A stretch of DNA of 64,000 nucleotides, taken from the NCBI GenBank assembly GCA_012932865.1, contig SAXG01000022.1, forward strand, positions 248,001-312,000, read 5' to 3'. The stretch's first letter is position 1. Each line of letters opens with the position of its first letter. Shown piece by piece: positions 43,761 through 53,934 of the stretch. A program made the position numbers and the translations under genes. A model generated the notes under the pieces. That model was not told the origin of the DNA. It saw nothing but the letters and a program-made list of their open reading frames with translations, and did not search any database. This DNA comes from Amylostereum areolatum (lineage: Eukaryota; Basidiomycota; Agaricomycetes; Russulales; Stereaceae).

Positions 43761-46700
43761 AACACCCCCCAGTCGCGTCGTCTGGTGGAGGCAAAGGACT
43801 TTTGGTATCATCGTCGAATCGTTTCGCTGTATTATCATCCATGCATACCTGTGAGCAATCGTATCCCCCGTGTTTGTATCTGTCTACTGTCACCAAGAAC
43901 AGGCAAACACCATCGATCACGCTCAAAGTCAAGCTGATCGGACGAGTTACCAAAAGAGAAATCGACGCAGACGCGCTGCTTGATAGCGGCACAGAAGGAA
44001 TTATCCTGAACCGAAGCTTCGTTGAACGCAAGAAGCTTACCACAAGAAAACTAGAAAACCCGTTCCCCGTGCGTAATGTGGACGGCACCGAGAACATCAT
44101 GGGCTGGGTACGTGACACAATGACCCAGCGGATCCGGATATACTCGCAAGATTCAAAGGCGTACCATGAGGAAGAAGCTGAGTTCTTCATCACCGACATC
44201 GGCGATCATGACATGATCCTTGGAACAGACTGGCTCGATGAGCACAATCCCACCATAGACTGGCAACGAGACCATGTTGACATGCTCCGCTGCCCCCCCT
44301 CATGCACTCTGTCCAAACCTCCTGTGACAAACCTCACAACCAAGCCATGGAGACCATCATCGGTCCAATCACAGCGTAAGGTTGAAGCAGGTAAAACCCC
44401 GAGGACACCTCTCGTTCTGGACGACCCCTTCCCAGAGCCGACATATGTGTCCTGGACCCCAGTCCCCACTTATGTTATTCCTGCACGCAGAGTCAAAGGT
44501 GTTCGCGTCCGCATGGTCCATCGCTCCCCTCTACCCGCACGACTCTTCACTGAAGACGACGACGAGCGGCCCATGGTATTCCGAGACTGGGAGATCAATG
44601 GACTACGCCGTGCCGGAATCCTCCCTGAAACCGATGGTCCTAATCCAGATGCAATACCCATCCGCGCGGGCTTTACAAAAGCGCAGGAGCTTGCAGAGCA
44701 TTCAAAAGAGAACGCACGCCCGCAAACCTTTGAAGACTTAGTCCCCCCGCCGTACCGCGACTTTGCGCCTGTATTCGACAAGAAAACCTCCGAGCGACTT
44801 CCTGACCGACGGCCATGGGACCATGCTATCGACATGAAAGACGGCTTTGAACCCAAACCATGCAAGATCTACCCCCTCTCACCTTCCGAGCAGATCGAAC
44901 TCGACACCTTCCTCGACGACCACCTGAAGAAGGGCTATATCCGCCCATCGAAGTCACCTCAGGCGAGTCCGTTCTTCTTTGTGAAGAAAAAGGATGGAAA
45001 GCTGCGTCCCGTACAGGACTATCGAGAATTAAACAAGGGCACTGTCAAGAATGAATACCCCTTGCCACTGATCTCTGAAATTGTCGACCGTCTCAAAGGT
45101 GCAAAGATGTTCTCCAAGATGGATGTTCGCTGGGGCTACAACAATGTCCGCATCAAGGAAGGCAACAAGTGGAAGGCTGCGTTCAAGACGAATCGCGGTC
45201 TCTTCGAACCTACGGTGATGTTTTTCGGGCTTATGAACTCCCCTGCGACATTTCAGGCAATGATGAATGAACTGTTCAAGGATCTCATCGACTCGGGCAA
45301 GGTCATCATCTACATGGACGACATCTTGGTGTTCACTCGCACCATGGACGAACACCGTGCCATAGTGCGGCAGGTTCTGCAGCGTTTGCAAGACAACGAC
45401 CTCTTCCTCAAACCGGAGAAATGCGTCTTTGAGCAAGACTCTGTCGAATACCTCGGACTCATCATCTCGCACGACAAGATCGCTATGGACCCCGTCAAGG
45501 TAGCAGGTATTCAGGACTGGCCGACACCACGAACGGTCAAAGATGTGCAATCCTTCCTCGGCTTTGGCAACTTCTACCGACGTTTCATCAAGGACTTCTC
45601 CAAGGTTGCACGGCCCCTATTTGATCTGACAAAGAAGGACTGCACATGGGACTGGTCGACGGACTGCCAAACTGCGTTTGACGCACTGAAAGCTGCGTTT
45701 ACTTCCTCCCCCGTCTTGGTCATGCCTGACCCAAAGAAGCCTTACCTCGTTGAAGTCGATGCCTCGGACTTTGCTACTGGAGGTATACTCTCGCAGAAAG
45801 GCGACGAAGGTCACTGGCATCCAGTGGCGTATCTGTCCAAGGCCCTATCGGAACCGGAACGGAACTACGACATCTACGACAAGGAGCTGCTTGCGATCAT
45901 CCGTGCGTTTGAAGCCTGGCGCCACTACCTTGAAGGCGCCCCCGACACCGTCGAAATCTGGACAGATCACAAGAACCTGGAGCACTTCAAGACGGCACAG
46001 AAGCTGAGCCGCCGACAGGCACGTTGGGCTCTATTCCTCACTCGATTTGACTTCTCGCTCGTTCATAAACCAGGAATTTCCCACCGCCCGGATCCAATGT
46101 CTCGACGACCCGATCACAAGGATGGTGTTGAAAACGACAACAAGGAGCGCGTCTTGCTTGACCCCAAGTACTTCCAAGTACGCGCAACAAGGCCAGGAGC
46201 AGTAACCTCCCTCGGTGATGTCGAACTCCGACGACGTATCCGCGACTGCAAAACCAAGGACATCGAGGTCGTTCAAGCCCTGGACGCCATCTTACGAAAC
46301 GGACCACGTACACTCGTCAAGAACCTTCAAGAGTGGAACTACGAAGAAGGCCTGGTCCTGTTTAGAGGAAAGGTATATGTCCCTGCAGATGACGAGTTGC
46401 GACGCGACATTGTCAAAATGTACCATGAATCGCCCCTGGCTGGACACCCCGGTCGCTTCAAGACTTACGAGCTTGTGAGTCGTGAATATTGGTGGCCTGG
46501 CATGTCTGTCTTTGTTCGCGACTTTGTAGCAGGATGCGCAACCTGCCAGTCGACGAAGACACAGAGCAGCCGACCCCACATCGACATGATCCCAAACGAA
46601 GTACCCGATCGACCATTTGGCGTCATCTCCACCGACTTCATTGTCGAACTCCCTGACTGCGAAGGCTATAACACCGTCAATGTCGTGGTCGATCGCCTCA

Positions 46701-47848
46701 CCAAGATGGTGGTTACCACCCCATGTACAACGAAGATCACCAGCGATGGCACGGCCGACATTCTCTTCGATAAGGTATACCGACACTACGGCTTAGCAGA
46801 CAAGATCATCTCGGATCGTGGACCCCAATTTGCTGGACAGGTGATGCGTACACTCAACGAGAAGCTCGGGATCAAGTCCGCCCTCAGCACAGCGTATCAC
46901 CCACAGACAGACGGCCAAACCGAACGCGAGAACCAGAACCTCGAGCAGTTTCTGCGAGTATTCTGCAACTACCGTCAAGACGACTGGGTGAAGTCGTTGC
47001 CCTTCTTCGAGTTTTCTCACAACTCTCGCACCCATGCAGCTACTGGAAAGGCTCCCTTTGAAGTCCTCTACGGCTTCCTCCCCAAGATGTACCCATCCGT
47101 AAACCCGTCCTCAAAGGTCCCTGCAGTTGAAGAACGCCTCCGTCAACTTGAAGAAGTCCGACAAGAGATCAAAGCCAGCCTTGCCCTCGCATCTGACTTA
47201 ATGAAGCACTACAATGGTGACACGATCAGCAAATCGACACTGTTCGCCGTTGGAGACAAGGTCTGGCTCGAAGGCAAAAACCTGAAGACGACGAGGCCGA
47301 AAGCTAAGCTTGCTGCCAAACGATTTGGACCCTTCGAGATCGTTGACGTCATTAGCCCAGTGAACTACCGCCTGAAGCTGCCAAAGACGTGGAGAATCCA
47401 CCCAGTCTTCCATGCTTCGCTGCTCACCGCGTACAAGGAGACAACGGCACATGGTCCAAACTATGAACAACCGCCGCCTGACCTCGTTGATGACGAAGAA
47501 GAATATGACGTTGAAGACATCATCGACTCGAAGCCGACCCGCAACAAGAAAGGCATACAATACCTCGTCAAGTGGGCAGGCTATCCTGACTCCAAGAATA
47601 CCTGGCTCCCTCGCTCCTCGCTCTCAAAGGTCGCCGACATGATCGACGCCTTCCACAAACGCCATCCAAAAGCGCCCCGCCCTGTGCGTTCCCTCGGCAT
47701 CTCCTTTGACGATTTTCTCGCATCTACCCTTGCAGATGACATCGCGCTCCAGGCGAAAGCGCGTCTTAAAGGGGGGGTAATGTCACGGATCGCTCCATTT
47801 CTCTCTTCGTTTGCAGACCTCGTACACGCGACGTGTCACGGCACATGA
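43757..47848 (+). CDS. Ty3 pol polyprotein, copy 2
   Basis: 1,363 codons from the T run. Protease DSG at about 43982-43990. Reverse transcriptase YMDD at 45311-45322. RNase H around 45750. Integrase HHCC at about 46425-46550, with catalytic Asp in STDF (about 46636), SDRGPQF (about 46815) and Glu in TERENQ (about 46922). Chromodomain at about 47490-47620. The stop lies inside the 3' LTR. No disabling mutation was seen. Confidence 0.9.
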   Translation: MKHPPVASSGGGKGLLVSSSNRFAVLSSMHTCEQSYPPCLYLSTVTKNRQTPSITLKVKLIGRVTKREIDADALLDSGTEGIILNRSFVERKKLTTRKLENPFPVRNVDGTENIMGWVRDTMTQRIRIYSQDSKAYHEEEAEFFITDIGDHDMILGTDWLDEHNPTIDWQRDHVDMLRCPPSCTLSKPPVTNLTTKPWRPSSVQSQRKVEAGKTPRTPLVLDDPFPEPTYVSWTPVPTYVIPARRVKGVRVRMVHRSPLPARLFTEDDDERPMVFRDWEINGLRRAGILPETDGPNPDAIPIRAGFTKAQELAEHSKENARPQTFEDLVPPPYRDFAPVFDKKTSERLPDRRPWDHAIDMKDGFEPKPCKIYPLSPSEQIELDTFLDDHLKKGYIRPSKSPQASPFFFVKKKDGKLRPVQDYRELNKGTVKNEYPLPLISEIVDRLKGAKMFSKMDVRWGYNNVRIKEGNKWKAAFKTNRGLFEPTVMFFGLMNSPATFQAMMNELFKDLIDSGKVIIYMDDILVFTRTMDEHRAIVRQVLQRLQDNDLFLKPEKCVFEQDSVEYLGLIISHDKIAMDPVKVAGIQDWPTPRTVKDVQSFLGFGNFYRRFIKDFSKVARPLFDLTKKDCTWDWSTDCQTAFDALKAAFTSSPVLVMPDPKKPYLVEVDASDFATGGILSQKGDEGHWHPVAYLSKALSEPERNYDIYDKELLAIIRAFEAWRHYLEGAPDTVEIWTDHKNLEHFKTAQKLSRRQARWALFLTRFDFSLVHKPGISHRPDPMSRRPDHKDGVENDNKERVLLDPKYFQVRATRPGAVTSLGDVELRRRIRDCKTKDIEVVQALDAILRNGPRTLVKNLQEWNYEEGLVLFRGKVYVPADDELRRDIVKMYHESPLAGHPGRFKTYELVSREYWWPGMSVFVRDFVAGCATCQSTKTQSSRPHIDMIPNEVPDRPFGVISTDFIVELPDCEGYNTVNVVVDRLTKMVVTTPCTTKITSDGTADILFDKVYRHYGLADKIISDRGPQFAGQVMRTLNEKLGIKSALSTAYHPQTDGQTERENQNLEQFLRVFCNYRQDDWVKSLPFFEFSHNSRTHAATGKAPFEVLYGFLPKMYPSVNPSSKVPAVEERLRQLEEVRQEIKASLALASDLMKHYNGDTISKSTLFAVGDKVWLEGKNLKTTRPKAKLAAKRFGPFEIVDVISPVNYRLKLPKTWRIHPVFHASLLTAYKETTAHGPNYEQPPPDLVDDEEEYDVEDIIDSKPTRNKKGIQYLVKWAGYPDSKNTWLPRSSLSKVADMIDAFHKRHPKAPRPVRSLGISFDDFLASTLADDIALQAKARLKGGVMSRIAPFLSSFADLVHATCHGT

Positions 47849-48200
47849 CTTTCCCTTGCATCACATGCTTCAATGACGTCATTGCCCGGACTTCCGAGCG
47901 GGGTTCCGCATCCTTATCTATGACATCACTGCTCCGGACCTTCGTCCTCCGCCCCATGACTCCTTTCCTATTGTTCCCCCCGCTCGCACCACTATCGCAT
48001 CGCATCGCACCATCGTTCCCACTTGTATATAAGGACAGTGTTTCTCTTCCCTTTTCCCTAGACTGTCCATCTCGTCATACGGTACCGTAGCGCACGTTGC
48101 ACTACCCTAGACCCCGGCACTCTCGAATCTATTTTCTTCTCGCTCCGCCCATCGTCGCGACTTAGGCGGTTCATCGGTCTCATAAACTGTGTTTCTGACA
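47781..48200 (+). repeat. Copy 2 3' LTR, inversion breakpoint
   Basis: 420 bp. It reads as identical, in opposite orientation, to the solo LTR at 53304-53723, and unlike its own 5' LTR. Flanked on the right by CCTGC. Confidence 0.85.
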
Positions 48201-48220
48201 CCTGCCACATCCCACTTGCA

Positions 48221-50816
48221 ATGCCCCCTCGAACAAGGCCTGATGCTCCGCCCCTCTCGACCCGCGCGAAAAACAAGGACACCCATCCTAGTGCTCCCGA
48301 CGCGCCTAGGCCCCGCAAAACAACGTCCGAGGTCAAGGCCAGCAAGGAGGCGAAGGCCAAAGCCACGCACGCTGCTGACGCCGCTCAACGGGTCAAGGTG
48401 AAGCGTCTTGCCGCGATTGAAGACCGTCTCGCAAGGGAAGACTTCTCGTCACCGTCGATATCCCAGTCGTCAGCTCCGAACAGAGCGAAAACATCGTCTA
48501 CAAGGGGACAGCCACCGGGCAGTAAGTTTCTCTACATCTTTGAGCAAGTCATATTGAGTACGTACCTCTTGTTCAGGGAAGAATATTTCGGGTGAGGATG
48601 TTCGCTCTCGGGGGCCCGGGAACGACACCGAGGACTATGATGCTGCCGAGGCCGAGGAGCGGAACGCTGAAGGCAAAGAGTACGCCGCTGAGGACGAGGA
48701 CGACGGCCCCAGACGACTTTTTCGCCGGAGCAAATTTTCTCGTGTCGACTCCGCCGAGGAACAGGAAGAGGAAGACGAGCTTGATGAGGAGGAAGAGGTC
48801 TTCGTCAAAAATCAATCAGGTGCGAATCTTCGTTGTGTTCAGACCTCTCCCAAGGCCGCAGTGGAGGACGAGGCCGTCGAGGGCACGCCGATTGCAGCGG
48901 TCAACCACCACAAGACGTCGAAGAGTCGTTCTCAAGTCGACGCTGTTCGACGCGGCACGGCCGGATCAATTCTCAAATCGGTCCCCGAGAAGCGTTCCGC
49001 ACCTGACACACGTGGCTCAACAACCAAGTTGTCAGCGCTGGCGTACGTGTTCTTTCCTCTGTCCTCTATTTGTCTCACTGCCGCACAGGCCTCCCGCCAA
49101 ACGAGCACGTCTGATCGGGGGGCTCAACTCCCACTGGACTCCCGCTGCCGGAAAACGCCAGATGGAACGGCCCCTGTCAGCATCACCCGAGTGTGAGCTC
49201 TTCGACGAAGGTCCCGACGGCGACCAGTTTCAAGACTCGGCGCCGCCCATGGTTCAAATCAAGACCCCTACTCCACGACCGCGTCCCCGTCCCGTGCAAC
49301 GCTCAGCGACTCTCCGCAAGGAGGCACCAGCCGCAAAGTTCGACCTCGACACTACAAACAGCGAAGATGTTATTGACAATGTCCGCGACCAGGTATAAAT
49401 ATTTCTCTTAAACTTCCTCTCGTGTTTAACCTTTCTATAGAGCACACCTGCAGCGGCCCACTCCGCTAACCAGCCGCCTTCCAAGAGTGCTCGCGTATAT
49501 GCATCGAACAGGCGTGTTTCCCAGCCGGCCGTCCGTCAGGTACGTTGTTACTCACTCGAACTTGTGGTAAAGGCTGACGTGCTGACGCATGACCCCAAGG
49601 ACACGAACACCCTCACTCAAGTCTCAGCCCCGGTAGCTGCAAAGCTGGGAACGAAGCCTCACGCCGTCGACGGAACACCCAAACGTGCGCGCAAGCCTCG
49701 GTGGACCACAGACGCATTGGACGAATCTATCCGGCCAACCTTCAATGGCGTATTCATGCCCAGCGTGCGTGAGTTTGCGGGCGCGTTGCCGCCTTGGGAC
49801 GAGCCGACCGTCGAAGAGGTTCAGATGTTGTTTGACAAGATGTACCCTGACGTTGAACTCATCATTGCGAAGGGGGAGATCATCTACGATCTTGTATGTG
49901 ATTCCTCATCCCATCAAGCCCCGCTCACCCATACTGTATCAGACGATGCAGCGGCTCAAGGAATGGCGATCCATGCTCGGTACTGAAGCTCTCAACAATG
50001 TGAGAACATACCTCGAGGCTGGCGTGCTCAAAGGCGACATCAACCCCGATTCCGGCATACATCAGTCTTTCGTTAGCGCCGCCGCGTACATTGAGTGGGC
50101 GCTCTCCAGCGAAGACGGCAAGAATGCTCCTATGTACTGGGCTACCTGGAACAATGGGGTCAAGAAGGAGGTATGGTCAGTTGGTGTGTAAGACAGTGTC
50201 GGTATACTCATCCTTCAACCTTTTTAGGGCCGTTTCCAGTTTCATCTGATCCTGAAGACCTTGTCGGCGCACCTCGCAGGCATACCGGCCAACTTCCTCC
50301 TGTTACCAACCGGGGTGCTCATACTCTGTATCGTCGCGGTATGTGTGTCCTATTCCAATCCTGATCCTGCAGACTGATTACTCCCAACAGGTTGAGCGTG
50401 CATTGAAATTCTGGGTGACCGGCGTCCAGGTCATTCCGCGCGGCCCGCAAGGTTTCTTCTCACGAGAAAACTGGGGTGACAAGACCGTCCGTACTGAAGA
50501 AGGTCACACAAAGCGCCGCCGCAAGGCTGGCAAGTTCGTGCCCGCTGTCGACAGTCTCGATGAGGACTGCTGGTTGAAGATCATTGATGGTGCCTTTGCG
50601 TGGCTAGATAAGCCCGCCGTTGCTGAATCCGATGATGTTACTGAACAATCTGACAATGACTCGGACTTCGAGATGACATCTGATGCCCCACCTCCCGAGT
50701 CCGACAATATTATGACATCTGATGCCCCACCTGCCGATTCTGAGGATGCATGGTATGTTCCGTGTTCTCACTCTGCAATAGATCCTGATCGGGGTTTTCA
50801 TTTAGATCTCACATGA
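48221..50816 (+). CDS. Plavaka-associated accessory protein of unknown function
   Basis: Multi-exon gene starting MPPRTRPD at 48221. The first exons are basic, then strongly acidic (EEQEEEDELDEEEEVF near 48760-48805). The conserved C-terminal half has FMPSVREFAGALPPWDEPTV, YIEWALSSEDGKNAPMYWAT, GRFQFHLILKTLSAHLAGIP, then ERALKFWVTGVQ and GFFSRENWGDKT. The tail repeats SDAPPPESD. Several introns (for example 49895-49943). I recall similar hypothetical proteins from mushrooms but know no function. Before the inversion it was transcribed divergently from the transposase. Confidence 0.7.
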
Positions 50817-51341
50817 CCCATTGATTTCCATTCTGAGTGCTTGCTATATTAGAGTGGCAGGTACCACATTCTTGCCACATTCCATGAATTTATGTATACA
50901 ATTGATTTGAAATATTATTCATTTCATTGTTATTATGGTTGAAAACTAAGCTTGAAGCCTCCTTCATGTGTGATTGTAAGTGACCTTGGGGAACCATAAG
51001 GTAGCTTGTGAATGCTTGAAGTAGAACTTATGTAGACTTTGGCCAGACTTGTCAAGCTTATGATGTACTTGACAATACAATTATAAAGTACTTGATGATG
51101 TTGGTCCTAACTTATACACACTGGGGCCAAACCTTGCACTATACTTGGGTACTTGAAAGACACCTTGGCAGGTCTCCCAAGTACTCCCCAAGTCTCTTGT
51201 CAAGTACACTCAAGGCATATGGGGCTTGTACAAGTAAAGGGACATGGCTTGGCCAAGCAACTACTTACTTAGAGCTTGGAACCTTGAATGACTTGCCCAA
51301 GGGTCCCAAGGTGGTATCAAGTAAGTGGAGTTTTCCTGATG
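50817..51341. repeat. Subterminal ACTTG-rich region of C2 (left)
   Basis: Many CTTG/CAAG words (for example 51040-51330, ACTTGGGTACTTGAAAG, CCCAAGTACTCCCCAAG), ending in the terminal repeat. Such subterminal arrays are typical transposase-binding regions in CACTA-like elements. Binding here is inferred. Confidence 0.6.
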
Positions 51342-51673
51342 TTTGCGGCTATGAATCCTGAGTGACTCATCCTTGCGTGCAGGAACAAGGACAAAGGGGA
51401 GGCTGCCATCTGCAGTGCGTGTGCTTCTCATTCGTGGTTCATCTCGCGCTCTCGGACTCACGTCCGAACTCGTCTTTCCAGGCATTAAAGATAAGACTGG
51501 TTATTAGAGGCAGAACTTCGCATTGTCAACCTTTCGAGCTTCGCGTCCGTCAACGCATTTGGAGAAGTGTGTGAGAAGCTGTGAGAAGGACGCGCTCCGG
51601 GTCGATATCCTCGTCTACAATGCTGGGGGTGGGCATGCTGTCATATGCAGCAACGACCGACGGGTGGGAAACG
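51342..51673 (+). pseudogene. SDR gene, fragment 2, on the inverted segment
   Basis: Reads FAAMNPE, a TGA stop where Arg (CGA) is expected, then LILACRNKDKGEAAI. An intron (GTGCGTGTG..CCAG) follows, then degraded text ELRIVNLSSFASVNAFGE and VDILVYNAG with frame breaks. The left edge (TT at 51342-51343) is the Plavaka duplication and joins fragment 1 as MRF-AAMNPE. The right edge (TGGGAAACG, 51665-51673) is the B2 duplication. It lies on the plus strand, whereas the other three pieces are on the minus strand, as expected from the 48201-53303 inversion. Confidence 0.85.
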
Positions 51674-52204
51674 TAGTCTAGTAGAATTCGTCGGGCGTTG
51701 ATAGGGATTTGCGAAACGACCGATGCGTCATCAGGTACGTCCGAATATGGGTACGCCCTGCACGTGATGCTGCTCCCGACGCGATGTCGGACAGTGCGAC
51801 GTGCGACTCGCGACTCGCGACTCCAGTGCGACGACGTGTCTCAAACCATGTATAGATACTTTCTCTTCCTACAATCACAATGGAATCTTCGCCCTCACGA
51901 GAACCATCGAACACTCCAGCCCCTCGCTCTTCATACAAGCCTAGCCCTCCCGTATTTCTACGTGCCGATGACACGTTCACCCCGGAGTCCGTCAGACCAT
52001 CGAGGCCTCCACCCATCATCGTCGCCGACAGTTTTATTTCTATGAATCAAAAGTTCCCGGCTATCCCTTGTGCTCCGACTTCTTTTGCGCTTGCCGCCCG
52101 CGCATTTTCTGAGGCAGTCGACGAGATCTCATCCAGGTGTGAGACAAGACTTTTGGATAGTGGGTCATCGTGTGTGTGATCATCTCCTCCATCTTCATTG
52201 GGTT
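51674..52204. mobile_element. MULE-like element B2, left terminus and body
   Basis: Starts TAGTCTAGTAGAATTCG. Very similar to B1 but lacks the MITE (empty TA site at about 51738). Ends at TTGGGTT (52198-52204), where element E interrupts it. Confidence 0.7.
51880..52179 (+). CDS. 99-residue ORF carried by B2
   Basis: Open frame MESSPSREPSNTPAPRSS.. with a Pro/Ser-rich start and an ordered C-terminal half (FALAARAFSEAVDEISSRCE). B1 has the same frame with one nonsense change. No known domain. It could be a remnant of a longer captured gene. Confidence 0.45.
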   Translation: MESSPSREPSNTPAPRSSYKPSPPVFLRADDTFTPESVRPSRPPPIIVADSFISMNQKFPAIPCAPTSFALAARAFSEAVDEISSRCETRLLDSGSSCV

Positions 52205-52254
52205 GACCCCAGACAGTCAAGTAATAAGCAGTTAACACATAATCTACGCGTCTT
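52205..52254. mobile_element. Element E, right end
   Basis: GACCCCAGACAGTCAAGTAA and the downstream ACACATAATCTACGCGTCTT resemble the inverted left end at 21143-21195. D2 is inserted directly inside it. Confidence 0.45.
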
Positions 52255-53303
52255 CATCAGCAATCTAACACATTGAGTTAACACATGTTTTGGTTAGTTG
52301 CCAAGTTGTACAACCTATGAAGCAGGTGAAACACCCAAACTTCGAAACTGGTCTGAAACCTATGTATTCATTGGGAGGTTGGTCAACTGAACAGCAATTG
52401 AAGCATAACCTAGGTAAACTAGGGACCAAGTACTTACCAACACACCTTCAACCTACACCTTTGAATTTCTTATTTGCTTGTAGACCCACAGTCACACAAT
52501 ATGATGATGACCAAATAAGTTATATTGTGCATAATATTGTAACAAAAATAACAAAAGGTAAGTATACTATATAATAATGTCTGATAAGTGAAATAGGGCA
52601 ACTACAGCAGCAAGGTAGGGTGACAACACGGCAGTGGTGACAAGATGCAGGGGACAAGACAGCAGTGTGACGAGACAGCATCGGCGGCGAGACGGTGTGG
52701 GCAAGATGGCGGTGGTAGCGAGTAGCGAGACGGCAGGGACTGCAAGAGGGCGTGGGTGGCGAGACGACAGGGGCGGCGAGGCAGCACGGGCAGCGAGACG
52801 GCGGTGGTGGCGAGACGGTGCGGGTGGCGAGATAACGGGGGCGGAGAGACGGCGCGGGCAAGACAGCGGTGGTAGCGAGACAGCGGGGGCGGCAAGACGG
52901 CGGGGGCGGCCAGACGGCGGGGGCGGCCAGACGGTGGGGGAGGCGAGGCGGCGTGGGTGACAGAGTGAGGGGGGTGATGAGGTAGCGGGGCGACAAGGCC
53001 CAGGCAGTGGTGGGAGTAGGGAGGGAGGGAGAGACGACGATGGTGGGAGTGGTGGTGGGAGTGATGAGAGAAGGTGTGCGCTGGCACGGTGAGTGAAGTA
53101 GCCGTGTGAGTGAGTCAGCTATCCCACGGTTAAATGGCTTTAGGGCAGGCTTGATTTAGCCTGCGGGCAAATCCCAAGCTGCGCGCGGCAAGGTGTGAGA
53201 AGTTGCCGAGTTTACCGGAGTTTCCTTAACCGGCCAAACCGTGGAAGAAGCTAACTGTCTATCAATTGCCATCAAACTCCTCAACTCAATGTGTTAAGTT
53301 GCT
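52255..53303. mobile_element. Satellite-filled element D2, truncated
   Basis: Starts CATCAGCAATCTAACACATT like D1 and carries the same G/A-rich satellite (52590-53080). Its right terminus stops at ..AAGTTGCT, four bases short of the complete GATG end. The inversion-breakpoint LTR begins there. Confidence 0.7.
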
Positions 53304-53723
53304 TGTCAGAAACACAGTTTATGAGACCGATGAACCGCCTAAGTCGCGACGATGGGCGGAGCGAGAAGAAAATAGATTCGAGAGTGCCGGGGTCTAGGGT
53401 AGTGCAACGTGCGCTACGGTACCGTATGACGAGATGGACAGTCTAGGGAAAAGGGAAGAGAAACACTGTCCTTATATACAAGTGGGAACGATGGTGCGAT
53501 GCGATGCGATAGTGGTGCGAGCGGGGGGAACAATAGGAAAGGAGTCATGGGGCGGAGGACGAAGGTCCGGAGCAGTGATGTCATAGATAAGGATGCGGAA
53601 CCCCGCTCGGAAGTCCGGGCAATGACGTCATTGAAGCATGTGATGCAAGGGAAAGTCATGTGCCGTGACACGTCGCGTGTACGAGGTCTGCAAACGAAGA
53701 GAGAAATGGAGCGATCCGTGACA
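53304..53723 (-). mobile_element. Solo Ty3 LTR, inversion breakpoint
   Basis: 420 bp, reverse orientation, apparently identical to the copy 2 3' LTR. The right flank GCAGG (53724-53728) is the complement of CCTGC at 48201-48205. Before inversion this was a solo LTR with a perfect GCAGG duplication, sitting between the two genes of the Plavaka element. Confidence 0.85.
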
Positions 53724-53934
53724 GCAGGAAAGGACGCGCGTAGGTTTGCGTGGAAGGTAAGGTTCTTGTGACATCGCGTATTTGGTGCTCTTACCAAAAC
53801 TCGTCACAGGCTTTCTCCCTCTGAGTCTCAAACGTTCGCACCGGTTGCCGGCGTTTCAACGTTCATTCGTCAACCCCCTCGCTCTTGCCGCCCCCTCCAC
53901 CTCGCCCGCCTCCTTCCCAACCAAGGTCCTCGAT

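Larger units (their letters stand above)
41107..48200 (+). mobile_element. Ty3/gypsy chromovirus-type retrotransposon, copy 2
   Basis: Full-length 7,094-bp element in inverted orientation to copy 1. Same gene order and the same leader frames. The flanks (GGAAC left, CCTGC right) do not match each other, because the right LTR is an inversion breakpoint: CCTGC pairs with GCAGG at 53724-53728. It interrupts the hAT transposase gene. Confidence 0.9.
48201..51341 (+). mobile_element. Plavaka element C2, left portion (inverted)
   Basis: Holds the accessory gene and one terminus, reading ..GAGTTTTCCTGATG at 51328-51341, next to the SDR duplication TT. In the original order this segment was reversed and joined through a solo LTR to 53724-57927. 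The element then had both CATCAGG termini in the correct inverted arrangement and about 7.3 kb of its own sequence. Confidence 0.75.
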
